Notes under the pieces: model-generated
What the model saw: only the letters and a program-made list of their open reading frames with translations
Database searches by the model: none
What the model was told of the DNA's origin: nothing
NCBI GenBank assembly: GCA_965116465.1
Contig: OZ220687.1
Location: 2,046,001 to 2,110,000 of the forward strand
DNA: 64,000 nucleotides
Reading direction: 5' to 3'
Source of the DNA: VXNF01 sp965116465
GTDB taxonomy: Bacteria; Actinomycetota; Acidimicrobiia; Acidimicrobiales; CATQHL01
Part shown: positions 1 to 8,913 of the stretch, one piece after another
Numbering within the stretch: the first letter of the stretch is position 1
Layout of the letters: the number at the start of each line of letters is the position of its first letter
Translations under genes and position numbers: made by a program

Positions 1-330
1 CGGCCGGGTCAGGGGCGCATCGTCATCAACGGGCGAGAGATCGAGGACTACTTCCCGTCGCCCTCGCACCGCTCCCACGCCACCGAGGCCCTCGCCGTGA
101 CCGACACCTCCTCCTTGTACGACGTGGATGCCACGATCGTCGGCGGAGGCCTGACCGGGCAGGCGGGAGCCCTGCGCCTCGGCATCGCCCGGTCGCTGGA
201 GAGCCTCGACGGCGAGAGCCGTGAGAAGCTCAAGCGGGCCGGCCTGCTCACCCGGGATCCGCGCAAGAAGGAGTCCAAGAAGTACGGGCTCAAGAAGGCC
301 CGCAAGGCTCCGCAGTACTCGAAGAGGTAG
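1..330 (+). CDS. rpsI: 30S ribosomal protein S9 (5' end outside window)
   Basis: Reading frame 1 is open from the first base and encodes the C-terminal 109 residues of S9, the small-subunit protein whose tail reaches the ribosomal P site. Visible hallmarks are the GGGLTGQAGALRLGIARSL core helix region and the invariant C-terminal tail ending KKARKAPQYSKR, where the final Ser-Lys-Arg contacts P-site tRNA. The start and the usual rplM partner lie upstream of the window. glmM begins 47 bases downstream, an order common in Actinobacteria. Identity is secure; only the N-terminus is missing. Confidence 0.97.
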   Translation, partial: RPGQGRIVINGREIEDYFPSPSHRSHATEALAVTDTSSLYDVDATIVGGGLTGQAGALRLGIARSLESLDGESREKLKRAGLLTRDPRKKESKKYGLKKARKAPQYSKR

Positions 331-377
331 CAGCGCCCGCGCCTCGAGGCGCCGCGAGCCACCGCAGCGGTTCGATC

Positions 378-1664
378 GTGTTCGGAACCGACGGAATCCG
401 AGGGCGGGCCTACCGGGACGTGACTCCGGAGGTCGCCGCCCGCATCGGCGCGGCGGTCGTCGAGATCTTCGGCTGCGCGCGGGTGGTGCTGGGCCACGAT
501 CCGCGAGCCTCCGCGGCCGACCTCGTCGAGGGGCTGCTGCGGGGTCTTTCCGGAACCGAGGTGGACCTGCTCGGCATGGCCCCGACCCCCGCGGTGGCGT
601 ACTGCAGCGCCACCGACGGGGTGCCGGGGATCGTCGTGTCGGCGTCGCACAACCCGTACCACGACAACGGTGTGAAGATCTTCGGTCCGGGGGGTCGCAA
701 GCTCAGCGACGCCGAGCAGGAGGCGGTGGCGGCCGCCCTGCGGTCCGGCATCGAAGCGACGGGGCCACCCGCCGCCGCGATGGACGCCGGCGACCGGCTC
801 GAGTCGTACCTCGACTCGGTGGCGACCACCGTGGAGCCGGACGCCTTCGACGGGCTGCGGCTGGTGGTGGACGGCGCCAACGGGGCCGCCTCGGCACTGG
901 CGCCTGCGCTGCTGCGGCGCCTCGGAGCCGCGGTGCGAACCGTCGCCTGCGAGCCGGACGGGCGGAACATCAACGACGGCTGTGGGGCGACGACACCGAG
1001 CCTCATCGCCGCCCGGACGCGCCCCGGCGAGATCGGTCTGGCGTTCGACGGCGACGGGGACCGGGTCGTGGCCTACGATCGGGACTTGATCGACGGCGAC
1101 CGCATCATCGCCCTGTGCGGGACCGACCGCCACGAGCGCGGCCGCTTGGCCTCCTCGACGGTCGTGGTGACGGTCATGAGCAACCTCGGCCTGCACAGGG
1201 CCATGGCGGAGGCGGGGATCGAGGTCGTGACCGTGCCGGTGGGTGATCGCCACGTCCTGAGCGCGCTCGAGGCCGGCGGCTGGGAATTGGGCGGCGAGCA
1301 GTCCGGGCACGTGGTGTTCCGGGACCTCGCCACCACCGGCGACGGTCTCCTGACCGCGGTGCAATTGCTCGACGTGGCCGTGCGCCGCGGCGCCCGGCTC
1401 GGCGACCTGGCGGCTGCGGCCATGACCCGGCACCCGCAGGTGCTGCGGAACGTGACGGTGAGCGGCGACGCGGCCGGTGTGCTGGCGGCGATCGGGCCGG
1501 CCGTCGAGCGGGTGCGGGAGGCACTCGGCGAGACGGGTCGCGTGCTGGTGAGGTGCTCGGGCACCGAGCCGCTGATCCGCGTGATGGTGGAGGCCGCCGA
1601 CGAGGCGGAGGCCGGCGCGCTGGCCGAGAGCCTGGCCGCCGAAGCGGCCCGGAGGGCCGGCTGA
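378..1664 (+). CDS. glmM: Phosphoglucosamine mutase
   Basis: GlmM interconverts glucosamine-6-phosphate and glucosamine-1-phosphate in the cytosol, the second step to UDP-GlcNAc. The 428-residue protein (family about 445) starts FGTDGIRGRA, has the phosphoserine loop SASHNPYHDNG with catalytic Ser at about residue 90, the metal loop DGDGDR at 224-229 and the C-terminal phosphate-binding RCSGTEPLIRVMVEA. The GTG start is chosen because the family motif FGTDGIRG begins at residue 2. No strong ribosome binding site is seen. Its TGA shares one base with the ATG of the glmS-like gene, so the two enzymes of the pathway are probably co-translated. Confidence 0.95.
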   Translation: MFGTDGIRGRAYRDVTPEVAARIGAAVVEIFGCARVVLGHDPRASAADLVEGLLRGLSGTEVDLLGMAPTPAVAYCSATDGVPGIVVSASHNPYHDNGVKIFGPGGRKLSDAEQEAVAAALRSGIEATGPPAAAMDAGDRLESYLDSVATTVEPDAFDGLRLVVDGANGAASALAPALLRRLGAAVRTVACEPDGRNINDGCGATTPSLIAARTRPGEIGLAFDGDGDRVVAYDRDLIDGDRIIALCGTDRHERGRLASSTVVVTVMSNLGLHRAMAEAGIEVVTVPVGDRHVLSALEAGGWELGGEQSGHVVFRDLATTGDGLLTAVQLLDVAVRRGARLGDLAAAAMTRHPQVLRNVTVSGDAAGVLAAIGPAVERVREALGETGRVLVRCSGTEPLIRVMVEAADEAEAGALAESLAAEAARRAG

Positions 1665-4600
1665 TGTGCGGGATCGTGGCGGTCATCAGCCGCCCGTCCC
1701 GGCAGCGGCCCCCCACGGGACCGGAGATCCTGGACCTGCTCGCCGGCGGCGCCGCCACCGGCGACGGCGCCCGGCAGGCGGCGGCGCGGCTCGCCGGCCC
1801 GGCGGGGCTGAGTTGCCTGGTGCGGGACGCGGGTCTGCGGGCGGAGCTGGCGGCGGCCGTCGAGCGGATCGACGGCGGCGAGGCGGCGCTCGGCGATGCG
1901 CTCTGGAGCATCCGGGAGGACCGGCTGGCCACCGCGCAGGCCGTGGCGGAATTCCTTGGCGCCGACGCTCCGGAGGCGAGCGAGGAGCTGGTGGCGGGGT
2001 GGTGGTCGATCCAGGTGGCGCTCTCGGCCCTGGATCGCCTCGAGGTGCGGGGCCGGGACTCGGCGGGTATCGCCGTGCTGGTCTCCTCCGGCACGCCCCC
2101 CGGCGGGCTGCCCGGCGTCCCCGAGGCGCTCGGTCGCTCCGGCGGCGGCTGGCGTCACGGGAACGTGACGGTGCATGTCCACAAGACGGCGGTGGAGGTC
2201 GGCGAGCTGGGTGACAACACGAGGGTCCTGCGGTCGGCCCTGGCCGGCGACGGCCTGCTGCGGTCGGCGCTGGCGCAGCCGGGGGCGCGCTGCACGGTCC
2301 TGGCGCACACGCGCTGGGCCAGCGTGGGTCTCATCACCGAGCCCAATGCCCACCCCGTGGCCTCCCTGCCCGCCGACGGTGAGCCGTGGGTGCTCGCGGC
2401 GGTGAACGGCGACATCGACAACTACGGCGCGGTCGCGGGCCGCTTCGACCTGGCGTACCCGCCTGCGGTCACGACCGATGCGCGGGTCGTTCCGGGCCTG
2501 GCGCGCCGGCTGCGAGCCGACGGGCGATCCAGCCGGGCGGCATTCGCGGCGGCCACCGAGACATTCGAGGGGTCGCATGCGATCGTGGCGGTCGGCAGCG
2601 ACGACCCCGGCAGCCTGCTGCTGGCTCGCCGCGGCAGCGGCCAGGCGCTCTATGTGGGACTCGCCCCCGATGCCTATGTGGTGGCGTCGGAGCCCTACGG
2701 GCTCGTGGAGCAGGCCGGCAACTACCTGCGCGTCGACGGCGCCGACAGCGCCGGCACCGGTGAGCTGGTCCGCCTCGAGGCCACCGATGCCGGTGAGACC
2801 GCGGGCGTCACTCGCTGGTCCTACGACGGCGCCGCACTGGCACTCCCGCCGGTCACGTCGACCGAGATCACCACCAAGGACATCGATCGCCGCGGCTACC
2901 CCCACTTCCTGCTGAAGGAGATCAGCGAATCCCCTGGATCCTTCGCCAAGACACTTGCCGGCCGCCTCGTCGGAGATCCCGGAGATCGCAGGGTGCTCCT
3001 GGACGGCGTCCTGCCGGCGGGGCGGGAGCTGCCGCGCCGGATCGTGGTCATCGGCCAGGGCACCGCGGCCGTGGCCGCGCGGGCCACGGCGGTGATCATC
3101 GGCGCCGAGTTGTCCGGCGCCGGTGTCGAGGTGGTGAGCCGGCTCGCCAGCGAACTGTCGGGCTTCGACCTGCGAGACGACATGGCCGACCACCTCGTGG
3201 TGGCGATCAGCCAGTCCGGCACGACCACCGACACCAACCGCACCGTCGACCTGGTCCAGGCGCGCGGTGCCTGGGTCACCGCTGTCGTCAACCGCCGCGA
3301 GAGCGACCTCGCCGCCCGCGCCGACGGCGTGCTGTACACCTCCGACGGGCGGGACGTGGAGATGAGCGTGGCCTCCACGAAGGCCTTCTACGCCCAGGTG
3401 GCCGCAGGCTTCCTGCTGGGGCGCGCCATCGCCGAGCTCTTCGGCGTGGCCGGGGATCCGGGGCGCCGCTCGGCGCTGCTGGCGGCACTGGAGGAGTTGC
3501 CCGCCGCCATGACCGAGGTGCTGGCGGCGCGCCGGCGCATCGCCGACATCGCCCAGCGGCTTGCCCCGGCTCGGCGCCACTGGGCCACCGTCGGCAACGG
3601 CCGCAACCGGCTGGCCGCCGAGGAGGTGCGGATCAAGCTCTCGGAGTTGTGCTACCGGTCCGTGGCCTGCGACATCACCGAGGACAAGAAACACGTCGAC
3701 CTCTCCGCGGAGCCCCTCACCCTGGTCTTTGCAACGGGCCTCGACCGTTCCACCGCACGCGACGTCGTCAAGGAGGTGGCCATCTATGCGGCGCATCGCG
3801 GCGCGCCGGTGGTCTTCACCGACGACGCCGAGCTGGCCCGCGCGGCAGGGGAGTCGGTGCTGCTGCCGGCGGTCCACCCCGACCTCGCTTTCGTGCCGGC
3901 CACGATGGCCGGTCACCTCTTCGGATACGAGGCGGCTCTCGCCATCGACGCCTGCGCCGAGCCGCTGCGGCGAACCCGGGGGGCGATCGAGGCTGCGCTG
4001 GACGCCGAGCCGGACGGTGCCGTCAGCGACGCCGAGGCGATGCTCGCCGCGCTGGCGCCGGCGATCGCCGGCGGCGCCGAGCAGTTCGGGCGCCGCCTGC
4101 GCGACGGCGGCTACGACGGGCACCTTCCCGCCGCCACCGCGTTGCGGCTCGACGCGCTGTTCCGCTACGCCGTGGGTGTGCTTCCGCTGGCCGCCTTCGA
4201 GATCGACTTCGGCGAGATGGGGACGCCGGCGGGCGTCCTGGAGCGGCTGCTGGGAGCGCTCGGCGAGGCCATCGAGGAGTTGACCCGTCCCGTCGACGCC
4301 ATCCGCCACCAGGCCAAGACGGTCACCGTGGGGATCTCCCGCAGCGAGGAGGCGCTGCTGCAGGTGCCGCTCACCGGGGCCGTGCAGGCCGCCGGCGCCA
4401 GGGGTGAGCGCCTCAGCTACGAGACGCTGTCGGCGCTGGCGGGGTTGGACCGCGCGGTCGCCCGGATCACCGGCCACGTCCGCTACGTCATCGACAGCGA
4501 GCGGATCGAGATCGCCGACCGTTCCGGGGTGGCGGCTTCCTTCGAGTCGCGGGTGGGCCGCGATCCCACGCTGCGGGGCACCAAGCGCCAGGTCAGCCGC

Positions 4601-4906
4601 GAGCGCCGGGTGCTGCTGACACGGGGACTGCGGGATGGGCGCCTCATCCTGCTGGTGCCCGAGATCAAGGGTGGCGAGGTGGTCGGCCTGGTGCTGCTGC
4701 ACGTCGAGCTGCGCGAGCACCTGGAGCCCGCCGTGGCCGCCGACGTGCTCCGGCGCTACCGCGACCGGCTCAGCCGCCTGCGCCACGCGGTCACCGAGAC
4801 CGAGGCGTCCTTCGACGAGGCGCTGCTGGCGGAGGTCCCCACCGAGGACCTGCTGGTGGGTGACCTGGGTGCCGTCGCGGCGCGCTGGCGAGGGGGATCG
4901 CCGTGA
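1664..4906 (+). CDS. glmS: Long-form glucosamine-6-phosphate synthase (GlmS-like)
   Basis: Predicted to make glucosamine-6-phosphate from fructose-6-phosphate and glutamine. The Ntn-amidotransferase start MCGIVAV keeps the Cys nucleophile, but the RGRDSAG motif lies at residues 129-135 instead of about 26, so roughly 100 extra residues are inserted after the Cys loop. HTRWAS (215-220) and NGDIDNY (249-254) follow. The first SIS domain has SQSGT at about 516 and VASTKAF; the second has a degenerate KKHVDLSAEPL in place of KHGPLAL. A GlmS-tail-like AKTVTVGIS occurs near residue 885, then about 190 more residues of unknown fold. At 1080 residues it is far longer than usual (about 610). One uninterrupted frame shows no frameshift. 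Start fixed by the Cys2 rule and the one-base overlap with glmM. Position beside glmM supports GlmS; altered motifs leave some doubt about activity. Confidence 0.82.
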   Translation: MCGIVAVISRPSRQRPPTGPEILDLLAGGAATGDGARQAAARLAGPAGLSCLVRDAGLRAELAAAVERIDGGEAALGDALWSIREDRLATAQAVAEFLGADAPEASEELVAGWWSIQVALSALDRLEVRGRDSAGIAVLVSSGTPPGGLPGVPEALGRSGGGWRHGNVTVHVHKTAVEVGELGDNTRVLRSALAGDGLLRSALAQPGARCTVLAHTRWASVGLITEPNAHPVASLPADGEPWVLAAVNGDIDNYGAVAGRFDLAYPPAVTTDARVVPGLARRLRADGRSSRAAFAAATETFEGSHAIVAVGSDDPGSLLLARRGSGQALYVGLAPDAYVVASEPYGLVEQAGNYLRVDGADSAGTGELVRLEATDAGETAGVTRWSYDGAALALPPVTSTEITTKDIDRRGYPHFLLKEISESPGSFAKTLAGRLVGDPGDRRVLLDGVLPAGRELPRRIVVIGQGTAAVAARATAVIIGAELSGAGVEVVSRLASELSGFDLRDDMADHLVVAISQSGTTTDTNRTVDLVQARGAWVTAVVNRRESDLAARADGVLYTSDGRDVEMSVASTKAFYAQVAAGFLLGRAIAELFGVAGDPGRRSALLAALEELPAAMTEVLAARRRIADIAQRLAPARRHWATVGNGRNRLAAEEVRIKLSELCYRSVACDITEDKKHVDLSAEPLTLVFATGLDRSTARDVVKEVAIYAAHRGAPVVFTDDAELARAAGESVLLPAVHPDLAFVPATMAGHLFGYEAALAIDACAEPLRRTRGAIEAALDAEPDGAVSDAEAMLAALAPAIAGGAEQFGRRLRDGGYDGHLPAATALRLDALFRYAVGVLPLAAFEIDFGEMGTPAGVLERLLGALGEAIEELTRPVDAIRHQAKTVTVGISRSEEALLQVPLTGAVQAAGARGERLSYETLSALAGLDRAVARITGHVRYVIDSERIEIADRSGVAASFESRVGRDPTLRGTKRQVSRERRVLLTRGLRDGRLILLVPEIKGGEVVGLVLLHVELREHLEPAVAADVLRRYRDRLSRLRHAVTETEASFDEALLAEVPTEDLLVGDLGAVAARWRGGSP

Positions 4907-5310
4907 TCGGCATCGACATCGTGGACGTGCCGCGCTTCCGCGCCCTGCTGGCGCGCCGCCCGTCGGTCGTCGAGCGACTCTTCACCCCCGCCGAACGGGC
5001 CTACGCCGAGGCCCGCGCCGACCCCGCCGAGCGGCTGGCGGCACGCTTCGCCGCCAAGGAGGCCGTGATGAAGGCGCTCGGCGCCGGCTTCGGGGACGTG
5101 GCGTTCCGGGACATGGAGGTGGTGCGCTCCCCCGGCGGCAAACCCGGGGTGCGCCTGGTCGGCCGCGCCGCGGAGCGTGCCCGGCGGGCCGGGGTGACCG
5201 GCTGGCATCTGAGCCTCTCCCACACGGCCACAACTGCGGTGGCGGTGGCGGTGGCCGTCGGCCCGGACGCACCCGGGCCGGGCTCCCTGGCGAGCGGCAA
5301 CGAGACGTGA
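4903..5310 (+). CDS. acpS: Holo-[acyl-carrier-protein] synthase
   Basis: AcpS transfers 4'-phosphopantetheine from CoA to the serine of apo-ACP, activating it for fatty-acid synthesis. The 135-residue protein starts IGIDIVDVPRF with the Mg-binding Asp and has the second signature RFAAKEAVMKALG with Glu and Lys, then WHLSLSHT near the end. The last 15 or so residues (GPDAPGPGSLASGNET) look like an unconserved tail. The GTG start overlaps the glmS stop as GTGA. nnr follows after 46 bases, the usual acpS-nnr order in actinobacteria. Confidence 0.95.
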   Translation: MIGIDIVDVPRFRALLARRPSVVERLFTPAERAYAEARADPAERLAARFAAKEAVMKALGAGFGDVAFRDMEVVRSPGGKPGVRLVGRAAERARRAGVTGWHLSLSHTATTAVAVAVAVGPDAPGPGSLASGNET

Positions 5311-5356
5311 CCTCCGCAGCGCCCCGCCGCCGTCATCCCGGCGGAGGCCGGCCGTC

Positions 5357-6805
5357 GTGATCCCCGTCGTCACGCCCGCCGAGATGGCGGCCATCGACGC
5401 GGCCGCCCCCGAGGGCACCGAGGTGCTCGTCGAGCGGGCGGGCGCCGCGGTCGCGGTCGCCGCGGTGGAGATGTTGACCGGCAGCACCGGGGGCGCCGCC
5501 GCGGTCCTCGAAGGCGGGCGGACGGCGGGCACGCGCCGGAAGGCGCTGGCGGGTCGGCGGGTGGTCGTCCTCGCCGGTCGCGGCAACAACGGCGCCGACG
5601 GCCGAGCCGCGGCGCGCCACCTGCAGCGCGCCGGCGCCGAGTGCGCTGTGATCGCCCCCGACGTCGCCGAGATCCCCCCGTGCGACCTGCTGATCGATGC
5701 GGCCTACGGCACCGGGCTGAACCGGCCCTGGGCCCCGCTGGCGGGGATCGAGGGCGCCGGTGCTGTGCTGGCCACCGACATCCCCTCCGGCGTCGACGGC
5801 CTCACCGGCGAGGTGGGCGGCGGAGCGCTGGCAGCCGCGCGCACCGTCACGTTCGCGGCGCTCAAGCCGGGCCTGCTGCTGCATCCGGGCCGCCGCCTGG
5901 CCGGGTCGGTCAGTGTCGCCGACATCGGCCTCGACGTCGCCTCGGCCGGCGCGCACCTGCAGACCGAGGGCGACGTGGCCGCGCTCTGGCCCCGGCGAGA
6001 GGTCGACGCCCACAAGTGGCGCTCGGCCTGCTGGGTCGTGGCCGGTTCGCCGCCGATGCGCGGGGCGGCGTCGCTCGCCTCGCTGGCGGCGCTGCGGTCC
6101 GGGGCGGGCTACGTGCGCCTCTCGGTGCCCGGCGGCGAGCCGGATGCCTCGGTGCCCACCGAGGTGGTCTTCGGGCCGCTGCCGGCCGCGAACTGGCACG
6201 AGCGGATGGATGTGTCCCGGTTCGGATCGCTGGTGGTGGGGCCCGGCCTGGGGAGAGCTCCGCAGACCGCGACGGCGGTGTGCGGGCTGGTGGCGCGAGC
6301 GACCGTGCCCCTGGTGCTGGACGGCGACGCCCTGGCGGCGCTCGCCGGCGATCTGGGGGCCGTCCTGGCGGCGGCGCGCGCCCCGGTCGTGCTCACGCCG
6401 CATGACGGGGAGTACGAATTGCTGGCGGGGTGCCGGCCCGGCGCCGATCGTCTGGAGGCGGCGCGAACGCTGGCCGCAGCGGGGGCCACCGTGCTGCTCA
6501 AGGGGTCCACCACCGTCGTGGCCGCACCGGACGGAGCGGCCCGCTTCGTGACCTCGGGCGACGCCCGGCTGGCAACCGCCGGCACGGGTGACGTGCTCGC
6601 CGGAATGATCGGCGCGCTCCTGGCGCAGGGTGTGGCTCCGCTGGAGGGGGCCGCGCTCGCCGCGCAGGTCCACGGGATGGCCGGGGCGCTCGGTCCGCCC
6701 GTCGGCCTGATCGCCGGCGACCTGCTCGGGGCGATCCCCGCCGTCCTCGCCGGCGCGCTGGAGCCGCCGGGGCAGGGACCCGCCGGCGGGTCTCCGGACG
6801 GCTGA
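5357..6805 (+). CDS. nnr: Bifunctional NAD(P)HX epimerase / ADP-dependent dehydratase
   Basis: Repairs hydrated NAD(P)H: the N-terminal YjeF domain epimerises R- and S-NAD(P)HX and the C-terminal ribokinase-fold domain dehydrates the S form using ADP. Residues 1-205 hold VLAGRGNNGADGRAAARHL (family usually NGGDG; here NGADG) and the substrate loop DIPSGVDGLTGEV. Residues 215-470 hold LTPHDGEYELLAG and the catalytic ATAGTGDVLAGMIGALLAQG. Length 482 is normal for the fused form. The GTG start follows acpS, and the TGA shares one base with alr. The Gly-to-Ala change in the first domain is conservative and activity is likely retained. Confidence 0.93.
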   Translation: MIPVVTPAEMAAIDAAAPEGTEVLVERAGAAVAVAAVEMLTGSTGGAAAVLEGGRTAGTRRKALAGRRVVVLAGRGNNGADGRAAARHLQRAGAECAVIAPDVAEIPPCDLLIDAAYGTGLNRPWAPLAGIEGAGAVLATDIPSGVDGLTGEVGGGALAAARTVTFAALKPGLLLHPGRRLAGSVSVADIGLDVASAGAHLQTEGDVAALWPRREVDAHKWRSACWVVAGSPPMRGAASLASLAALRSGAGYVRLSVPGGEPDASVPTEVVFGPLPAANWHERMDVSRFGSLVVGPGLGRAPQTATAVCGLVARATVPLVLDGDALAALAGDLGAVLAAARAPVVLTPHDGEYELLAGCRPGADRLEAARTLAAAGATVLLKGSTTVVAAPDGAARFVTSGDARLATAGTGDVLAGMIGALLAQGVAPLEGAALAAQVHGMAGALGPPVGLIAGDLLGAIPAVLAGALEPPGQGPAGGSPDG

Positions 6806-7950
6806 TGCGTCCCACCTCCGCCGTCGTGGACCTGGCGGCGCTCGAGGCCAACGCCGCCGAACTCGCCCGCCGGGCGGCCCCCGCCGAGTTGTGCGCGGTG
6901 GTCAAGGCCGACGGCTACGGGCACGGGTCGGTGGCCGCCGGGCGGGCCGCGCTGGCCGGTGGCGCCACCTGGCTGGCTGTCGCTCTCGTGGAGGAGGGCG
7001 TGGAACTGCGCCAGGCCGGCGTGACGGCGCCGATCCTGCTGCTCTCCGAGCCGCGGCCCAACGAGATGGTGGAGGTGGCGGCGCACGACCTGCGCCCTGC
7101 CGTCTACAGCCCCGAAGGCCTGGCGGCGGCGTCCGCGGCGGCGGTCACCACCGCCAGGCGCCTGCCGGTGCACCTCAAGATCGACACGGGGATGAACCGC
7201 GTTGGCGCGCACCCCGACGATGCCCTTCCGCTGGCACGCGCCATCGCCGCCCGGGCCGACCTGGATCTGGAAGGCGTCTGGACCCACTGCGCCGTCGCCG
7301 ACGAGTTGGACAACCCGTTCACCGACGAGCAACTCGAGCGCTACGAGCACGTGCTGGGACTGCTGACGTCCCGGGACGGCGTGCCGGGTCCGTTCCGGCG
7401 CCATGCCGCCAACTCGGCGCTGCTGCTCGCCGCCGGCCGGCCCGACGCCTCGCCGATCCGCCGCCGCGGCCGCTACGACATGGTCCGGGCCGGCATCGCC
7501 CTCTACGGGCTGTCACCGGGCGTGGCGCTGGCGGACGATCTCGCCGGGCTGCGGCCCGTGATGGGACTCCGGACCGAGGTGTCCTACATGAAGACCGTTC
7601 GCGCCGGCGAGGCGATCTCCTACGGGCTCGCCCACCGTTTCGACTCCGACCGGCGCGTGGCGACGGTGCCCATCGGCTACGCCGACGGGGCGCGGCGCGA
7701 CTACGGCCTCTGCGGCGGGCACGTCCTCATCAGGGGACGGCGCCGGGCCGTGGTGGGAGTCGTTACGATGGATCAGTTGATGGTGGACTGCGGAACCGAC
7801 GGCGAGGTGGTGGCCGGCGACGAGGTCGTCCTGATCGGCGAGCAGGGCCCCGAGAGCATCGGCGCCGAGGAGATCGCGGCCCGGCTCGGCACGATTCCCT
7901 ACGAGGTGGTCTGCGACGTCGGCCGGCGGGTCCGCCGCCACTACCGCTGA
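6805..7950 (+). CDS. alr: Alanine racemase
   Basis: PLP enzyme that makes D-alanine for peptidoglycan cross-links. The fold-type III barrel shows the PLP lysine in AVVKADGYGHG (Lys34) and the second catalytic residue in SYGLAHRF (Tyr273). IGYADG and TMDQLMVD are both canonical, as is RHAANSALLL. At 381 residues the length is typical. The ATG overlaps the nnr stop by one base (TGATG), so the gene is read as part of the glmM-nnr operon. Position with glmM/glmS supports a cell-wall supply role. Confidence 0.96.
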   Translation: MRPTSAVVDLAALEANAAELARRAAPAELCAVVKADGYGHGSVAAGRAALAGGATWLAVALVEEGVELRQAGVTAPILLLSEPRPNEMVEVAAHDLRPAVYSPEGLAAASAAAVTTARRLPVHLKIDTGMNRVGAHPDDALPLARAIAARADLDLEGVWTHCAVADELDNPFTDEQLERYEHVLGLLTSRDGVPGPFRRHAANSALLLAAGRPDASPIRRRGRYDMVRAGIALYGLSPGVALADDLAGLRPVMGLRTEVSYMKTVRAGEAISYGLAHRFDSDRRVATVPIGYADGARRDYGLCGGHVLIRGRRRAVVGVVTMDQLMVDCGTDGEVVAGDEVVLIGEQGPESIGAEEIAARLGTIPYEVVCDVGRRVRRHYR

Positions 7951-7962
7951 GGCGGACGCCCC

Positions 7963-8913
7963 GTGAGTCCCGGCTCCATGACGCAGCCCCTGGCCGGGGT
8001 CCGCATCGGGCACTGGACCCATCCCGGTGGCCGCACCGGCTGCACCGTGGTCCTGCTCCCGGACGGGACTGCCGCCTCGGCCGAGGTGCGCGGCGGCGCG
8101 CCGGCGAGCCGGGAGCTGGAACTGCTGGCGCCGGAGCGGACGGTCCCCGGCGCGGACGCGATCGTGCTCTCGGGTGGCTCGGCGTTCGGCCTCGCCGCGG
8201 CCGACGGCGTGGTGCGCTTCTGCCGCGAGGCGGGGCGAGGCTTTCCCACCCCGGGCGGGCCGGTGCCGATCGTGGCCGGCATGTCGCTGTACGACCTGAG
8301 GCCCGGCAAGCCGCCGCTGTGGCCCGACGCCGCTGCCGGCTACGAGGCGGCGCGCACCGCGGTCGCCCCGGACGGCGGCGGTCCCGCCGGCGGGTGGCCG
8401 GTCGGTCGGATCGGTGCGGGCGCCGGAGCCACGGTCGGCACGTGGCGCTCGGTCCGCAGCCCCGGCGGCCTGGGATCCGCGCTGCTGTCCTTCGAGGCCG
8501 GAGCGGGGGAGACCGCCGTCGTGGCGGCGCTGGTGGCCGTCAACGCCACAGGCGACCTCGACGACGGATCGGTGGCCGCGGCGCTGCGTCGCGGGGACTT
8601 CCGACCCCCGACGAAGCCACCGCTTGGCACCAGCACGACGATCGGCGTGATCTGCACGAACGTCCGGCTCAGCAAGGTCGAGTGCCTGCTGGTCGCCCAG
8701 AGCGGCCACGACGGTCTGGCACGCGCCCTCATGCCGGCGCACACCCGTTTCGACGGTGACGCGCTGGTGGCGGCATCGGTCGGCGTCACCGAGGCCTCGA
8801 TCGACGGTGTGCGCATCGCAGCCACCGTCGCCGTCGGCGACGCCGTGCGGGCCGCAATCACCTCGGACCGGCCCCCCAGCGCCCCCGGCGACCGCCCCGC
8901 GCACGCCGGGTGA
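7963..8913 (+). CDS. P1 family (DmpA/NylC-like) peptidase
   Basis: An Ntn-type hydrolase of MEROPS family S58, which self-cleaves to free an N-terminal Ser or Thr nucleophile; relatives include D-aminopeptidase DmpA and nylon-oligomer hydrolase NylC. Seen here are the GVRIGHWT start, VLSGGSAFGLAAADGVVRF, the RIGAGAGATVGTW glycine loop, and TSTTIGVICTNVRLSK, where a Thr after the loop is the probable cleavage point and nucleophile. DGLARALMPAHTRFDGD near the end is also typical. Length 316 is in range. The GTG at 7963 is used; the ATG at 7978 (MTQPLAGVRIGH) is equally plausible. The substrate cannot be told from sequence; D-Ala-containing peptides are a guess from the alr neighbour. Confidence 0.85.
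   Translation: MSPGSMTQPLAGVRIGHWTHPGGRTGCTVVLLPDGTAASAEVRGGAPASRELELLAPERTVPGADAIVLSGGSAFGLAAADGVVRFCREAGRGFPTPGGPVPIVAGMSLYDLRPGKPPLWPDAAAGYEAARTAVAPDGGGPAGGWPVGRIGAGAGATVGTWRSVRSPGGLGSALLSFEAGAGETAVVAALVAVNATGDLDDGSVAAALRRGDFRPPTKPPLGTSTTIGVICTNVRLSKVECLLVAQSGHDGLARALMPAHTRFDGDALVAASVGVTEASIDGVRIAATVAVGDAVRAAITSDRPPSAPGDRPAHAG

Noticed and set aside
1073..4786. 1237-residue open frame on the minus strand opposite glmM/glmS
   Set aside because: It is antisense to genes with clear motifs, has an Arg/His/Gly-rich composition without any domain, and is the usual high-GC mirror frame.
1664..4906. Frameshift or gene fusion artefact in the long glmS
   Set aside because: One frame stays open throughout, with known GlmS motifs in the right order in both halves and GlmS-tail-like residues followed by further coding-like sequence.
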